Assembly (NCBI RefSeq): GCF_000483125.1
Contig: NZ_AXXR01000004.1
Span: forward strand, 62,001-126,000
DNA: 64,000 nucleotides
From: Atopobium fossor DSM 15642
Lineage (GTDB): Bacteria; Actinomycetota; Coriobacteriia; Coriobacteriales; Atopobiaceae
Reading direction: 5' to 3'
The notes beneath the pieces are model-generated. The model had not been told where the DNA came from. It made no database searches and was given only the letters and a program-made list of their open reading frames with translations. The stretch's first letter is position 1. Each line of letters starts with the position of its first letter. Both the position numbers and the translations under genes were made by a program. Below, in pieces: positions 18,834 through 27,837 of this stretch.

Positions 18834-19996
18834 TAGTCCTCCCTGAACTCAAGTGTAGTAAGACCAAAGGTAATCATATCGCCAGAGCGTAGGATACACT
18901 CGTCAATATCTACATCATTGACCTGCGTTCCATTGGTGGAATTGAGGTCACGTACGTGCCAAGAAATACCATCAAAGCTTATTTGTGCATGGCTGCGCGA
19001 AACATTGGGATCATGCAGGACAATATTTGCACTTGCACGCTCACGACCCACAATGGCTCCACTGGTATGTACGGTGTACGTTTTACCGGAAATACGGTTG
19101 ATGAGAAGGGCCTGAACGGTGCGAGTTGATGCGGCTGCGCTGCGGTGATTGCGTGAGTTTACCAGAGGGACGTTACGACGTAGGGTCTTAGGTATGTCCG
19201 TAGACGCTGGAGCAGCCGCAGAAGCCGTGCTAACAGCAGAAGCAGCAACGCTGGCAGCATTTGCAGCAGCAACACCTGCAGCAACGTTAGCAGCTACGTC
19301 TGCAGAGGCAGCATGAGCTGCCGCAGCAGATGCCTGAGGAATGATGGGTGTTGGGGTGGGCATAGGAACAGAGGGAAAACCTGCGTTAAGTACAACAGGA
19401 TTGTTTGTTTCGCTTGCAGGAAGTACATTCAGACCAGCCTCGGAGTCGTCCAAGGGCACTGCGGGCCTGGGCTTGGGCAGAGGGTCTGCCGAAGGTTTTT
19501 GGCGACGACTGTGGTTGTGGATGCGAGAAGGATGGTTTGTACCCTGATCAGCAATGTTGTTAAGAGCGTCTTCTATGAACTTATCGCCAAGGAACTGGTC
19601 TTCCTCCATGCGTAGACGCTCCAAAACATGAGCTTCTACATTCTCTGCAAAAATGGCGTATTTGCCACGACGCAAACTAGGATCAACCATGAAGCGAACT
19701 ACAGGAGTACCCACCAAGCTAAGGTTTTTTTGGATGGCATGAGCTTCTAGTAGCTGAGATAGTTCGGTTGCAATAGAGCTATAAAACGGACGCATTTGTA
19801 GGTCATCATCTGCAGCAACTAAGATGGTAAACAGGGCGGGAGCGGTGTCTACATCGTCAATTATCAAGGTTTCATTTTTAAGTTCACGCAAGGTCTTTTT
19901 AGCAAGCTTCTTAAAAGAAAATGGGGCAACCTGTCCCTCTGCGGATGCGCCAAAAATACTTGCGATACGCGATTCAAAGGTATTTAGAAAGTTCAT
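18833..19996 (-). CDS. FhaA-like protein (DUF3662 plus FHA)
   Basis: 387 residues. The N-terminal DUF3662-type domain (about 1-135) starts MNFLNTFESRIASIFG. It is followed by a long Pro/Ala-rich linker with an alanine-rich run (about 215-265) and a C-terminal FHA domain (GRERASANIVL, SRSHAQISF, DLNSTNGTQVN). FhaA homologues bind phosphorylated MviN/pseudokinase partners and regulate peptidoglycan precursor flipping. The start codon overlaps the upstream kinase stop by one base, so translation is coupled. Confidence 0.94.
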   Translation of the reverse strand: MNFLNTFESRIASIFGASAEGQVAPFSFKKLAKKTLRELKNETLIIDDVDTAPALFTILVAADDDLQMRPFYSSIATELSQLLEAHAIQKNLSLVGTPVVRFMVDPSLRRGKYAIFAENVEAHVLERLRMEEDQFLGDKFIEDALNNIADQGTNHPSRIHNHSRRQKPSADPLPKPRPAVPLDDSEAGLNVLPASETNNPVVLNAGFPSVPMPTPTPIIPQASAAAAHAASADVAANVAAGVAAANAASVAASAVSTASAAAPASTDIPKTLRRNVPLVNSRNHRSAAASTRTVQALLINRISGKTYTVHTSGAIVGRERASANIVLHDPNVSRSHAQISFDGISWHVRDLNSTNGTQVNDVDIDECILRSGDMITFGLTTLEFRED

Positions 19997-21768
19997 TACT
20001 CAACCTCCAGCGGTGTGCCGGGCGTTTGGAAAATTACAGTAATCAGGCACGATAATCCAAACAAGATTACCGCAACAAACATGCTTAACATAGGGGGTGA
20101 GGCCCATATACCGCCATTCTCCACCCGTATGCGAACAAATAGTGTAGCTAGAATAAGAGCAAAACCAATAGTGTGCCCGAGAATGCCAAATAGTTTTCCG
20201 CCGCGGTTTACCAGCAGTGATGCTACAAAAGCAGCAATGCTAAAACCTACTAATTCCAATAATGTTGCGGGATGCCACATCCAGCGCTGGAACAAAAGAC
20301 CCACACTATCTAAAGATAAACCGCTTATCCGAGCAACGTCGGCGTATTGCGAGAAGATCCAGCCTACGGCTGTAGTGAGAGCAGCATATGTTGGAGTCAG
20401 ATAAGTAGCGCTAAGGTTAACGCCGGCAAATGCGGTGGAAATAAGGGTGGGAAGCAGTAGGGTAATGCTTGCAATGCCTTGTTTGCGTCCAATAAAGATC
20501 CACCACACAACAGGTATGAACAACGCTACAAGCGCAAGACCAAAGAGCGAGTAGCTCATAGCACTGCTTGCTGCACACATAGCAATAAAACAAAGTGTTA
20601 GTAAAAGAGCGGATCCAAAGTTGGGGAGGGCAGCACTCAAGCCGGTTATTACGCATACAATGGCCAGTTCAATACCGCTATTTGCAAGTCCCAAAGAAGG
20701 CGCTGCAAAACGTGCTATTTGGAAACTAAACACTGCAGCTATAGTGCGGGATAGTACAGGCGCAAGCCAGGGAGCGCGTTCTGTTAGGGTAAGAGGTCTA
20801 CCATGCATGACGGCCCCAGGCATTTCATCATTGGTGACCTGTTCCAAAAGCTCTGCAAGTGAAGCCTTACCTTGCACGCTGTCTCCAAGTAAGTCTGTTA
20901 CGACGGTAACGAATTTCTCGATAGACGAAGTGCGGTTGATTGCATCTGGAGCCAGTGCGCGTACAAATTCGTCGTAAACCTGGGGACCATAATCAAGGCG
21001 TAGTTGCGTCAAATAGTCATCTGCACCTTTATATATAAGTTTTGCAGAAGCTTGTGCTGTGGGAGCCAGATAGGGATTGGTGCCCGTAAGAGCCTGCATA
21101 AGGCATACAACCAGCGCAAAGAGGTCGCAGCGTTCATCCACGAGTTCGCCATCAATTTGTTCAGGTGGCATATAACCAATGGTTCCACCACGCGCATCTG
21201 CAAATCCGGCAGCAGAAGCAAGGGTTGCCATACCAAAGTCCGTAAGTTTAGGCGTGCCCGTGTGATCAAACATGATGTTTGCTGGTTTGATGTCTAGGTG
21301 TAACACGCCATTTTCATGAGCAAAGGCTAAAGCTGATGCCACGCCATCCAACATATGTGCGCATTCGTCTGCTGTGAGTGTGCCACCTTCTACACGGGCG
21401 AGAAGCTCGGCGAGGTTAACGCCATCTATGTATTCCATAACTAGGTAGGCATAGCTGCCGTCCCATTCAAAGTCATACATGGTCACAATATTGGGATGTG
21501 CAAGCATGCTTGCTGTACGCGCCTCCATAAGGGCTTCTTGCATAGTTGACGTAGAAGCCTGTAGACCATCTACGGTAGAAAGAGGCAAACATTTAATGGC
21601 TACGCGACGCTGAAGACGTGTGTCCCAGCAAATTTCTACCTTGCCAAAACCGCCATGAGCACGTGTTTCCAAGATGCGATAGCGACCAAGTAACAGCTCT
21701 GAGGCACTATCCTCAGGCTCAAGCGCTGCGCGGCGCAAGATAGTATGTGTATACGGCTGATCGTGCAC
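19996..21768 (-). CDS. Ser/Thr protein kinase with polytopic membrane domain
   Basis: 590 residues and the first gene of the envelope operon. The kinase domain (about 28-300) has VAIK with K59, the DFG Asp177 and a PPEQ activation-segment end. The catalytic loop reads HLDIKPAN (157-164), so the usual Arg of HRD is Leu. The glycine loop is HGGFGKV. The C-terminal half (about 345-585) has around eight hydrophobic helices and no PASTA domain. It occupies the locus where mycobacteria keep PknA, but is at the other end of the gene order. It probably phosphorylates the FHA proteins; the membrane half could sense lipid or act as an anchor (inference). Confidence 0.9.
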   Translation of the reverse strand: MHDQPYTHTILRRAALEPEDSASELLLGRYRILETRAHGGFGKVEICWDTRLQRRVAIKCLPLSTVDGLQASTSTMQEALMEARTASMLAHPNIVTMYDFEWDGSYAYLVMEYIDGVNLAELLARVEGGTLTADECAHMLDGVASALAFAHENGVLHLDIKPANIMFDHTGTPKLTDFGMATLASAAGFADARGGTIGYMPPEQIDGELVDERCDLFALVVCLMQALTGTNPYLAPTAQASAKLIYKGADDYLTQLRLDYGPQVYDEFVRALAPDAINRTSSIEKFVTVVTDLLGDSVQGKASLAELLEQVTNDEMPGAVMHGRPLTLTERAPWLAPVLSRTIAAVFSFQIARFAAPSLGLANSGIELAIVCVITGLSAALPNFGSALLLTLCFIAMCAASSAMSYSLFGLALVALFIPVVWWIFIGRKQGIASITLLLPTLISTAFAGVNLSATYLTPTYAALTTAVGWIFSQYADVARISGLSLDSVGLLFQRWMWHPATLLELVGFSIAAFVASLLVNRGGKLFGILGHTIGFALILATLFVRIRVENGGIWASPPMLSMFVAVILFGLSCLITVIFQTPGTPLEVE

Positions 21769-21874
21769 GGCGCCTCCTTGTTTGTTTAAGCTGCAATTGT
21801 GCCGTGTTTTCTAAAGTATTTTACCCTTATAGCTTGCTATGTGACAAAACTTCGGTGTAAAATCACCTCTGCAT

Positions 21875-21961
21875 GCGGGCGTGGCGGAATTGGCAGACGC
21901 GTACGCTTCAGGTGCGTATGGGAGCAATCTCGTGAAGGTTCAAGTCCTTTCGCCCGCACCA
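21875..21961 (+). tRNA. tRNA-Leu (anticodon CAG)
   Basis: Class II tRNA with a long variable arm. Acceptor GCGGGCG/CGCCCGC, anticodon stem TACGC/GCGTA with loop TTCAGGT, T-arm GGTTCAAGTCC, encoded CCA. Confidence 0.94.
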
Positions 21962-21972
21962 GGTATCAAAGT

Positions 21973-21999
21973 AACCTCTGGATAGCCGGAGGTTTTTTA
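21973..21999 (+). terminator. Intrinsic terminator after tRNA-Leu
   Basis: Nine-bp stem AACCTCTGG/CCGGAGGTT with loop ATAG and six Ts. Confidence 0.9.
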
Positions 22000-22035
22000 T
22001 TAATTATTTAGAGTTTTCAGATAATTTTATACATA

Positions 22036-22118
22036 TATACGAATCGTATAGTCTCATCTATAACTTTCGAACGAAAGTAAATGGTACAATGTGCGTAAGA
22101 CTTGTGCATTTGAGCACA
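22036..22118. promoter_or_regulatory. gldA promoter with three dyads
   Basis: Three inverted repeats precede gldA: TATACGA-A-TCGTATA (22036-22050), ACTTTCG-AA-CGAAAGT (22063-22078) and TGTGC-N6-GCACA (22103-22118). A TACAAT box at 22085-22090 is the probable -10, so the second dyad covers the -35 region and the third lies in the leader. This layout suggests repressor or activator control of glycerol dehydrogenase. Confidence 0.6.
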
Positions 22119-22138
22119 GCTATAACAAGGAGGGTTTC

Positions 22139-23233
22139 ATGGCACGTATTTTTATTAGCCCAAGTAAGTATGTTCAGGGTCCTGGAGAGCTCAATAAACT
22201 GGGAGAATATGTTTCCGCTTATGGTAAGCATGCTTTGGTGATTATCTCTTCTGGTGGTATTAAGCGTTTTGGCAAAACGCTGGAAAATAGCTTTGAGGCT
22301 GCAAACCTTTCTTTTACCTATGACAATTTTAATGGTGAGTGCTCTCAGGATGAGATTGACCGCTTGGTAGCTGTATATAAGGCAAATGGTACGGACGTTG
22401 TAGTTGGCGTGGGTGGTGGCAAGATTTTTGATACCGCCAAGGCAGTTGCTAGTAATGTTGATGCTCCTGTGGTGATTGTTCCAACTATTGCTGCAACTGA
22501 CGCACCTTGCTCTGCACTTTCGGTTATCTATACGCCCGAAGGTCAATTTAAGGAGTATCAGTTCTTTAAGTCTAACCCCAACCTCGTTCTTATGGATACC
22601 GAGGTTATCTCTAAAAGCCCTGTTCGCCTCTCTGTTGCTGGCATGGGAGATGCCCTGGCAACCTTCTTTGAGGGTCGTGCGTGTACACGCTCTGAGGCTG
22701 GTACTTGTGCAGGTGGTACCTCCACTCAGGCAGCTAATGCCTTGGCAGAGCTTTGCTACAACACGCTTATGGACGAGGGCGTAAAGGCAAAGCTTGCTCT
22801 TGAGGCTGGTGTTTGCACCGAGTCTGTTGAGAAGATCATTGAGGCTAATACCTTGCTCTCTGGTCTTGGCTTTGAGTCTGCTGGCTTGGCTGGTGCCCAT
22901 GCAATTCACAATGGCCTAACTGCTATGCCCGAGACTCACTCCATGTACCACGGTGAGAAGGTCGCTTTTGGCACCCTTACTCAGCTTGTTTTGGAGAATG
23001 CAGACGAGCTGTATGAGGTTTTGGACTTCTGTGTTGAAGTTGGTTTGCCCGTAACCTTTGCACAGCTTGGTGTATCTGATGCTTCTTATGAGCGTGTACT
23101 TGAAGTTGCTCAGCTTGCTTGTGCAGAGAATGATACCTTGGGCAACATGCCCTTTACGGTTACTCCCGAGAAGGTCGCTGCAGCTATGTTAGCTGCAGAC
23201 GCCTATGGCCGCGCTGCTTTGGCAGAGGAGTAA
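22139..23233 (+). CDS. gldA: Glycerol dehydrogenase
   Basis: A 364-residue iron-containing alcohol dehydrogenase-family enzyme that oxidises glycerol to dihydroxyacetone with NAD+. The nucleotide motif GVGGGKIFDTAKA is present. Metal-ligand regions are SVAGMGDALATFFEG (Asp) and AGAHAIHNGL plus MYHGEKVAFG (His residues). The ATG at 22139 has AAGGAGG upstream; the longer frame from 22091 has no RBS and would span the leader dyad. Codon use is strongly biased to a few codons, suggesting high expression. The gene is monocistronic, with its own promoter and terminator. Confidence 0.95.
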   Translation: MARIFISPSKYVQGPGELNKLGEYVSAYGKHALVIISSGGIKRFGKTLENSFEAANLSFTYDNFNGECSQDEIDRLVAVYKANGTDVVVGVGGGKIFDTAKAVASNVDAPVVIVPTIAATDAPCSALSVIYTPEGQFKEYQFFKSNPNLVLMDTEVISKSPVRLSVAGMGDALATFFEGRACTRSEAGTCAGGTSTQAANALAELCYNTLMDEGVKAKLALEAGVCTESVEKIIEANTLLSGLGFESAGLAGAHAIHNGLTAMPETHSMYHGEKVAFGTLTQLVLENADELYEVLDFCVEVGLPVTFAQLGVSDASYERVLEVAQLACAENDTLGNMPFTVTPEKVAAAMLAADAYGRAALAEE

Positions 23234-23272
23234 GGCTACAGTAGCGTAAGGTGACCGTAGGTTGCTATGTAT

Positions 23273-23308
23273 AAAATGGCGCTGGTCTGTATGATCGGCG
23301 CCATTTTT
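23273..23308 (+). terminator. Intrinsic terminator of gldA
   Basis: AAAATGGCGC/GCGCCATTTT stem with a T run on the plus strand. The A-rich left flank means it could also end the minus-strand small gene at 23331-23555. Confidence 0.85.
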
Positions 23309-23330
23309 CTTGCTTGTAGCGTAAAAGTAC

Positions 23331-23555
23331 TTACTTGTTTTTCTTCTCGTTAGCTTCATCATGGGAGGAAAGGTCTCCAAAAAGGCTCCAACCGCCATCA
23401 TCCTCCGTTGGTTCATGGTTGTAATAGCGCTTTTGACCGCGCTTCTCGGAAACAAACGCCACTATTGCAAAGATAACAACGCCTCCAGCAAGCAGGCATG
23501 CTACGCCAGGACGTGTGTGAAAAAGCCAATTTAAGATCTCGCCAATGGAAGCCAT
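23331..23555 (-). CDS. Small single-span membrane protein
   Basis: Seventy-four residues with a TM helix (VACLLAGGVVIFAIVAFV) at about 18-36 and a charged cytoplasmic tail (KRGQKRYY, then acidic, ending NEKKNK). GAAGGG lies upstream of the ATG at 23555. Function unknown. It is convergent with gldA, shares its terminator region, and is divergent from serS. Confidence 0.7.
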   Translation of the reverse strand: MASIGEILNWLFHTRPGVACLLAGGVVIFAIVAFVSEKRGQKRYYNHEPTEDDGGWSLFGDLSSHDEANEKKNK

Positions 23556-23662
23556 ATGAAAATGCCCTTCGATGCTTTGGAAGCCTCGTTCTGTAAGATG
23601 ACATACAAGTATATACTTTACCTATCTATGATTCACTGATTTTAAACGAGAGAGGCTTGTCG

Positions 23663-24949
23663 ATGCTCGACATTAAATTTGTACGAGAGAATCCCGATGC
23701 TGTAGATAAAGCCTGTGCGTCTAGGCAAAATGCGCACTGGGATCGTGAGCGCTTTTTTGAGTTGGACGAGCAACGCCGTGCAACTATTGCAGAGGTAGAG
23801 CAACTGCAAGCCGAGCGCAATACAATTTCCAAGCAAATTGGTCAACTCATGCGTGAGGGCAAAAAAGACGAAGCCCAGGCAGCAAAATCTCAGGTTTCTG
23901 CTAATAAAGATCGTATTGCCCAGCTTGATGAGAAGCGCAGCGTAGTTGAGGAAGAGTTGTTTGCTCTGGTAGCCGCTATTCCCAACATTCCTGATGAATC
24001 CGTTCCCTATGGCAAAGATGATTCCGACAATCCTGAGGTCCGAAAGTGGGGAACTCCTCGTGAGTTTGATTTTGAGCCTCAAGCACATTGGGATCTTGGT
24101 CCTTCTACCGGCATGATTGACTTTGATCGTGGTGTTAAGCTTGCTGGTACTCGTTTTTATCTGCTGGGTGGCATGGGTGCTCGTATGGAGCGTGCACTTA
24201 TCAATTTCTTTATTGATATGCATGTTAAGGCTGGCTTTAAAGAATGGTGGACTCCTGTTATTACTAATCACGATTCTTTATTTGGAACAGGTCAACTTCC
24301 TAAGTTTGATGAGGATCTTTATCATGTAGAGCCTAACCTGTATTTAATTCCTACAGCAGAGGTTCAGCTTACTAACATTCATCGTGATGAAATCTTGGAT
24401 GCCTCTGAGCTGCCCTTAATGTATACCGCCTTTACTCCATGCTTCCGTGAAGAGGCTGGTTCTGCTGGTCGTGATACCCGTGGTATTATTCGTGTGCATC
24501 AGTTTGACAAGGTAGAGATGGTCAAGTTTGCCAAGCCCGAAGACTCTATGAATCAACTTGAGTCCATGGTGAGTGAAGCAGAGGCAATCTTGCAGGCATT
24601 GGGTCTTCCGTACCATGTGGTTACGCTGTGTACCGGTGATATTGGTTTCTCGGCACGTAAGTGCTACGACATTGAGGTTTGGTTGCCTAGTTACCATGCC
24701 TACAAGGAGATTTCTTCTTGCTCTAACTGCTGGGACTTCCAGGCTCGTCGCGCTAATATCCGCTATAAAGATCCTTCTGAGTTTAAGGGAACGCGTCTGG
24801 TACATACACTTAATGGTTCTGGTTTGGCGGTAGGTCGTTGCATGGCTGCTATTATGGAAAATTATCAGAATGCTGACGGTTCCATTACTATTCCTGAAGC
24901 ACTTCGTCCTTACATGGGTGGTATTGAGAAAATCCTGCCAGAGGTCTAA
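23663..24949 (+). CDS. serS: Seryl-tRNA synthetase
   Basis: A 428-residue class II aminoacyl-tRNA synthetase. The N-terminal long coiled-coil arm (about 30-100) binds the tRNA-Ser variable arm. Motif 2 is FREEAGSAGRDTRGIIRVHQF and motif 3 is LNGSGLAVGRCMAAIMENYQ. The ATG at 23663 (MLDIKFVRENP) has GAGAGG 7 nt upstream; a TTG two codons earlier is less likely. No T-box leader is seen. Confidence 0.97.
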   Translation: MLDIKFVRENPDAVDKACASRQNAHWDRERFFELDEQRRATIAEVEQLQAERNTISKQIGQLMREGKKDEAQAAKSQVSANKDRIAQLDEKRSVVEEELFALVAAIPNIPDESVPYGKDDSDNPEVRKWGTPREFDFEPQAHWDLGPSTGMIDFDRGVKLAGTRFYLLGGMGARMERALINFFIDMHVKAGFKEWWTPVITNHDSLFGTGQLPKFDEDLYHVEPNLYLIPTAEVQLTNIHRDEILDASELPLMYTAFTPCFREEAGSAGRDTRGIIRVHQFDKVEMVKFAKPEDSMNQLESMVSEAEAILQALGLPYHVVTLCTGDIGFSARKCYDIEVWLPSYHAYKEISSCSNCWDFQARRANIRYKDPSEFKGTRLVHTLNGSGLAVGRCMAAIMENYQNADGSITIPEALRPYMGGIEKILPEV

Positions 24950-25004
24950 GTCTTTGACTGTATCTTTTATCTCTATGCATAAAATGCGATAGATATGTAC
25001 TAAC

Positions 25005-25045
25005 AATCCTCTTCACTGTACGCGCAGTGGAGAGGATTTATTTTT
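25005..25045 (+). terminator. Intrinsic terminator of serS
   Basis: Fourteen-bp stem AATCCTCTTCACTG/CAGTGGAGAGGATT (one G-T pair) followed by a T-rich tail. Confidence 0.9.
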
Positions 25046-25117
25046 GAAGAAAAACTAGAACATATGTTCTGTATATGATATGCTCTACTTATTAAAGAGA
25101 GGGAGAGAAGGCTATAT

Positions 25118-25432
25118 ATGGATCAGAAATTAGAAAGTGTATCGGTAAATAAAACAGGAGATTTGGAAGTTCGAGAAGAGCTTTCTGGACCAGGGGTTAT
25201 GGAAGTGTACGAGTGCGAATACTATGTACACAGCATTCTGGTTAAAAGGAATAAAGTACCCTTGGTAGCTGCAGTGTTAGGAAACCAAAAAGATGATATT
25301 ACAGAAGTGGTATTTAACAAGCTGAGGGACGAGGATTACTACCTTGCGGATCTTATGGATCTATTGGATAGCAAGCTTATTGCTTATGCTTATACCGCCC
25401 AAGTAGATGGCGTTGTACACTTTAGGCCTTGA
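25118..25432 (+). CDS. Hypothetical protein
   Basis: A 104-residue acidic soluble protein with an RBS (GAGAAGG) 6 nt before the ATG. It ends VDGVVHFRP. I recognise no domain. It stands alone between the serS terminator and the tRNA-Arg terminator. A Tyr/Asp-rich central part (DEDYYLADLMDLLDSK) looks helical. Confidence 0.65.
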   Translation: MDQKLESVSVNKTGDLEVREELSGPGVMEVYECEYYVHSILVKRNKVPLVAAVLGNQKDDITEVVFNKLRDEDYYLADLMDLLDSKLIAYAYTAQVDGVVHFRP

Positions 25433-25494
25433 TTGCAAGGGCATGGGCAAGGCTGCATAACTTGTGTTTCAGTAACATACAACTTGAAGAGCTA

Positions 25495-25520
25495 ATAAAA
25501 AACCGGGGAACCCCCGGCTT
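25495..25520 (-). terminator. Intrinsic terminator of tRNA-Arg(ACG)
   Basis: On the minus strand, CCGGGG-GTT-CCCCGG is followed by six Ts. Confidence 0.88.
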
Positions 25521-25531
25521 GAAATTACAAC

Positions 25532-25608
25532 TGGTGCGGCGTACAGGATTCGAACCTGTGACGTCCTGATTCGTAGTCAGGCCCTCTATCCAGCTGAGGT
25601 AACGCCGC
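25532..25608 (-). tRNA. tRNA-Arg (anticodon ACG)
   Basis: Minus-strand cloverleaf. Acceptor GCGGCGT/ACGCCGC, anticodon stem CCTGA/TCAGG with loop CTACGAA, T-arm AGGTTCGAATCCT, encoded CCA. A34 is expected to be converted to inosine. Confidence 0.95.
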
Positions 25609-25757
25609 GTCCGTGTGCTTAACTATATTGCCACCAGCCCTAAGGAGTGTCAAGCGAGATTTTTGAAAAATATTGAGAACATGATTACTAAATACGCATG
25701 AGAGAAACCAGAATAAAAAGAGAGCCGTATAAATAGCACTATCCGTGTTAAGCATTG

Positions 25758-26933
25758 CTATGCCTCAAAAGTTATGCTGCATACTATGCCGTTTTTATTA
25801 TTTGCTGCGGTAAGATGCCAACCATGCATTTCTATAATTTGTCGTGCAAGCGCAAGACCTATCCCTGTTCCGCCAGGTGTCTTGCTTGAATAAAAACGAT
25901 CAAACATATGAGCGAGTTCATCTTGTGACAGGGGCATACAGTCATTGGAAATGCGTAGCTTGTGATTTGTGAGCTGTATAACAATTTGTGAGCTGCTGTG
26001 ATCAATAGCATTGCGCATGAGATTAGAAAGCGCATGTTCAAGCTGGTGTTTGTCTCCCAAAACCTCAATATGAGCAAGTTCTAAATGAAGGGAAAGCTGA
26101 TGTGCTTTAATACTACCTTCTTGTGGCAAAAGGCAATCCTGTATAAGTTCATCAAGATACACTCGCTCTTTTTTGAGCTGTATAGCTCCACTTTCTAACC
26201 GACTTATATTAAGAATCTGAGTTATTTCCTGCGATATTTTTTGGGTCTGCTGGACAATAAGACCTCCTATTCGAGTGGGATTGTCCATGAGCCCTAACTG
26301 GAGGCCTTCACCGTATCCAGCAATAGAGGCAAGAGGTGTCTTAAGTTCGTGAGACATATTCTCATAAAAGCTTTTTACTGCGAGTTCACGCTGTTCGATT
26401 TGGCGTCCCGTATAGAATGCTGCGGCTCCCGCTGCACTGGTACCAACCAGTATGATAAGCATGAACAGGCTATTTATGGATGAGATAAGTTCTTGCTCAC
26501 CTGTTATATCTACGTAGGCGACAACTACATCGCTACTGTGTGCATCCGGAATATACTGCGCATAAAAGTTAAGTTTTGATGTATCAATATACGTGAGCTG
26601 TGCGCTTGCGGGATTTTGTGCGTACCAATGTGCAATGGCTTTATCTGCGGCTGTATAGAGTGCTTCCGGTTCTTGAGGAAGTTTAAAATCGTGTGTAAGA
26701 TGCAACAGCACGGCAACACGTTCAGTTGAAAAATCATCCTGATCATCATCTATGCGAAGAGCTTCCTGAATAGCACGCTGAGCTTCTGAATGTATGCGCT
26801 GATAAACAACAGCATTGTAAATTGTTGTCATAGTTCCTAAAACAAGAAGCATACATAGAGTGCTGACTAGAGCGAATCTCCAGCTAGGACGTTTGATTTG
26901 TGTGAAAATATGAGAGAGAATTTTATGGCTCAC
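25758..26933 (-). CDS. Sensor histidine kinase
   Basis: 391 residues: TM1 (LVSTLCMLLVLGTMTTIY), an extracytoplasmic domain of about 110 residues, TM2 (LFMLIILVGTSAAGAAAFY), HisKA with H195 in MSHELKTPLASIAG, and an HATPase with N-box NLMRNAIDHS, a degenerate G1 box and GGTGIGLALARQI. No HAMP domain is evident between TM2 and the His box. The ATG overlaps the response-regulator stop by 4 nt. Probable signal: something extracytoplasmic. The neighbouring secreted protein gene is a candidate target. Confidence 0.92.
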   Translation of the reverse strand: MSHKILSHIFTQIKRPSWRFALVSTLCMLLVLGTMTTIYNAVVYQRIHSEAQRAIQEALRIDDDQDDFSTERVAVLLHLTHDFKLPQEPEALYTAADKAIAHWYAQNPASAQLTYIDTSKLNFYAQYIPDAHSSDVVVAYVDITGEQELISSINSLFMLIILVGTSAAGAAAFYTGRQIEQRELAVKSFYENMSHELKTPLASIAGYGEGLQLGLMDNPTRIGGLIVQQTQKISQEITQILNISRLESGAIQLKKERVYLDELIQDCLLPQEGSIKAHQLSLHLELAHIEVLGDKHQLEHALSNLMRNAIDHSSSQIVIQLTNHKLRISNDCMPLSQDELAHMFDRFYSSKTPGGTGIGLALARQIIEMHGWHLTAANNKNGIVCSITFEA

Positions 26934-27643
26934 GCGTCATCTCCCGCTTCAAGACGGTACCCAAATCCCCAAATTGCCTTGATTGAGCTTGTGCTTTGTG
27001 CTTGCTGAAGTTTAATACGTACCCGTCGTATTGTTTCATCGCATACACGTGTTTCCACCTGCGCATCAATGCCCCAAACATCATGTAAGAGTTGTGTGCG
27101 TGATACAGCCTGTGGAAATGCTGCCATAAGTGCACGCAGAAGAGCAAATTCTGTAAGGCTCAAAGAAACCGCAGTATTCTTAGCATAAACACTATGATCT
27201 TGCTCTGTAAGCCTAAGATCACAAGCGCGGTAACTTCCTACAGTTTGTAAGCTAGCCTGTGTTGTCATCTCAACGCGTCTAAGAAGTGCACGCACGCGCA
27301 TAACAAGCATGGAGGGAGAGAATGGCTTAAAGAGGTAGTCATCTCCGCCAAGAGCAAGTCCAACTATGTAGTCTTCTTCAGATTCTTTTGCAGTAAGAAT
27401 AATGATAGGAACTTCAGAAATTGTGCGCAGCTCTTTACAAACACTAAGGCCGTCGGTACCTGGCATCATTACATCAAGAATAATAAGGTCACATGGTTCT
27501 TTTTTGAACTGTGCAAGGAGATCGTCTCCTGTAGTAAAGCACCTCGTGAGATACCCAGCTCCCTCAAGAAAGGTTTTCTCAACGCTCAAAAGATTGCAGT
27601 CATCATCGGCTATATAAATGAGCTGATGAGTGTCTGGATTCAT
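26930..27643 (-). CDS. OmpR-family response regulator
   Basis: 237 residues. The receiver has acidic pocket ADDD, Asp57 in LIILDVMMP, Thr in ILTAK and Lys in FKPF. The winged-helix output domain ends IWGFGYRLE. It is transcribed before its kinase. OmpR-type regulators often bind as tandem dimers to direct repeats with an 11-bp step, and exactly such an array lies upstream of the neighbouring secreted protein gene. Confidence 0.93.
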   Translation of the reverse strand: MNPDTHQLIYIADDDCNLLSVEKTFLEGAGYLTRCFTTGDDLLAQFKKEPCDLIILDVMMPGTDGLSVCKELRTISEVPIIILTAKESEEDYIVGLALGGDDYLFKPFSPSMLVMRVRALLRRVEMTTQASLQTVGSYRACDLRLTEQDHSVYAKNTAVSLSLTEFALLRALMAAFPQAVSRTQLLHDVWGIDAQVETRVCDETIRRVRIKLQQAQSTSSIKAIWGFGYRLEAGDDA

Positions 27644-27776
27644 GGGTTGCCTTTCTGTTCAGATACCATAGAGAGCGGGGGCTATGTACGATAAGCAAAC
27701 TCATTTAGGCTCATGTACAAGGTATTAAGTATTTGGATTGATTTATTGTATGGCATTTTAGGTGAAGTTAGTACAG

Positions 27777-27814
27777 ACGGTCCGCAGCCCATCTTTTTGT
27801 GGGTTGCGGACCGT
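27777..27814. terminator. Strong hairpin downstream of the secreted-protein gene
   Basis: Fifteen-bp stem ACGGTCCGCAGCCCA/TGGGTTGCGGACCGT with one G-T pair. No long T run follows on the minus strand, so it may act as an RNA-stabilising stem or a weak terminator between the secreted-protein gene and the response regulator. Confidence 0.6.
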
Positions 27815-27837
27815 TTCTCTGGGAGAGTAGGCGCTAT

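Noticed and set aside
23560-23662. A T-box leader for serS
   Set aside because: The leader is too short and lacks the T-box core sequence.
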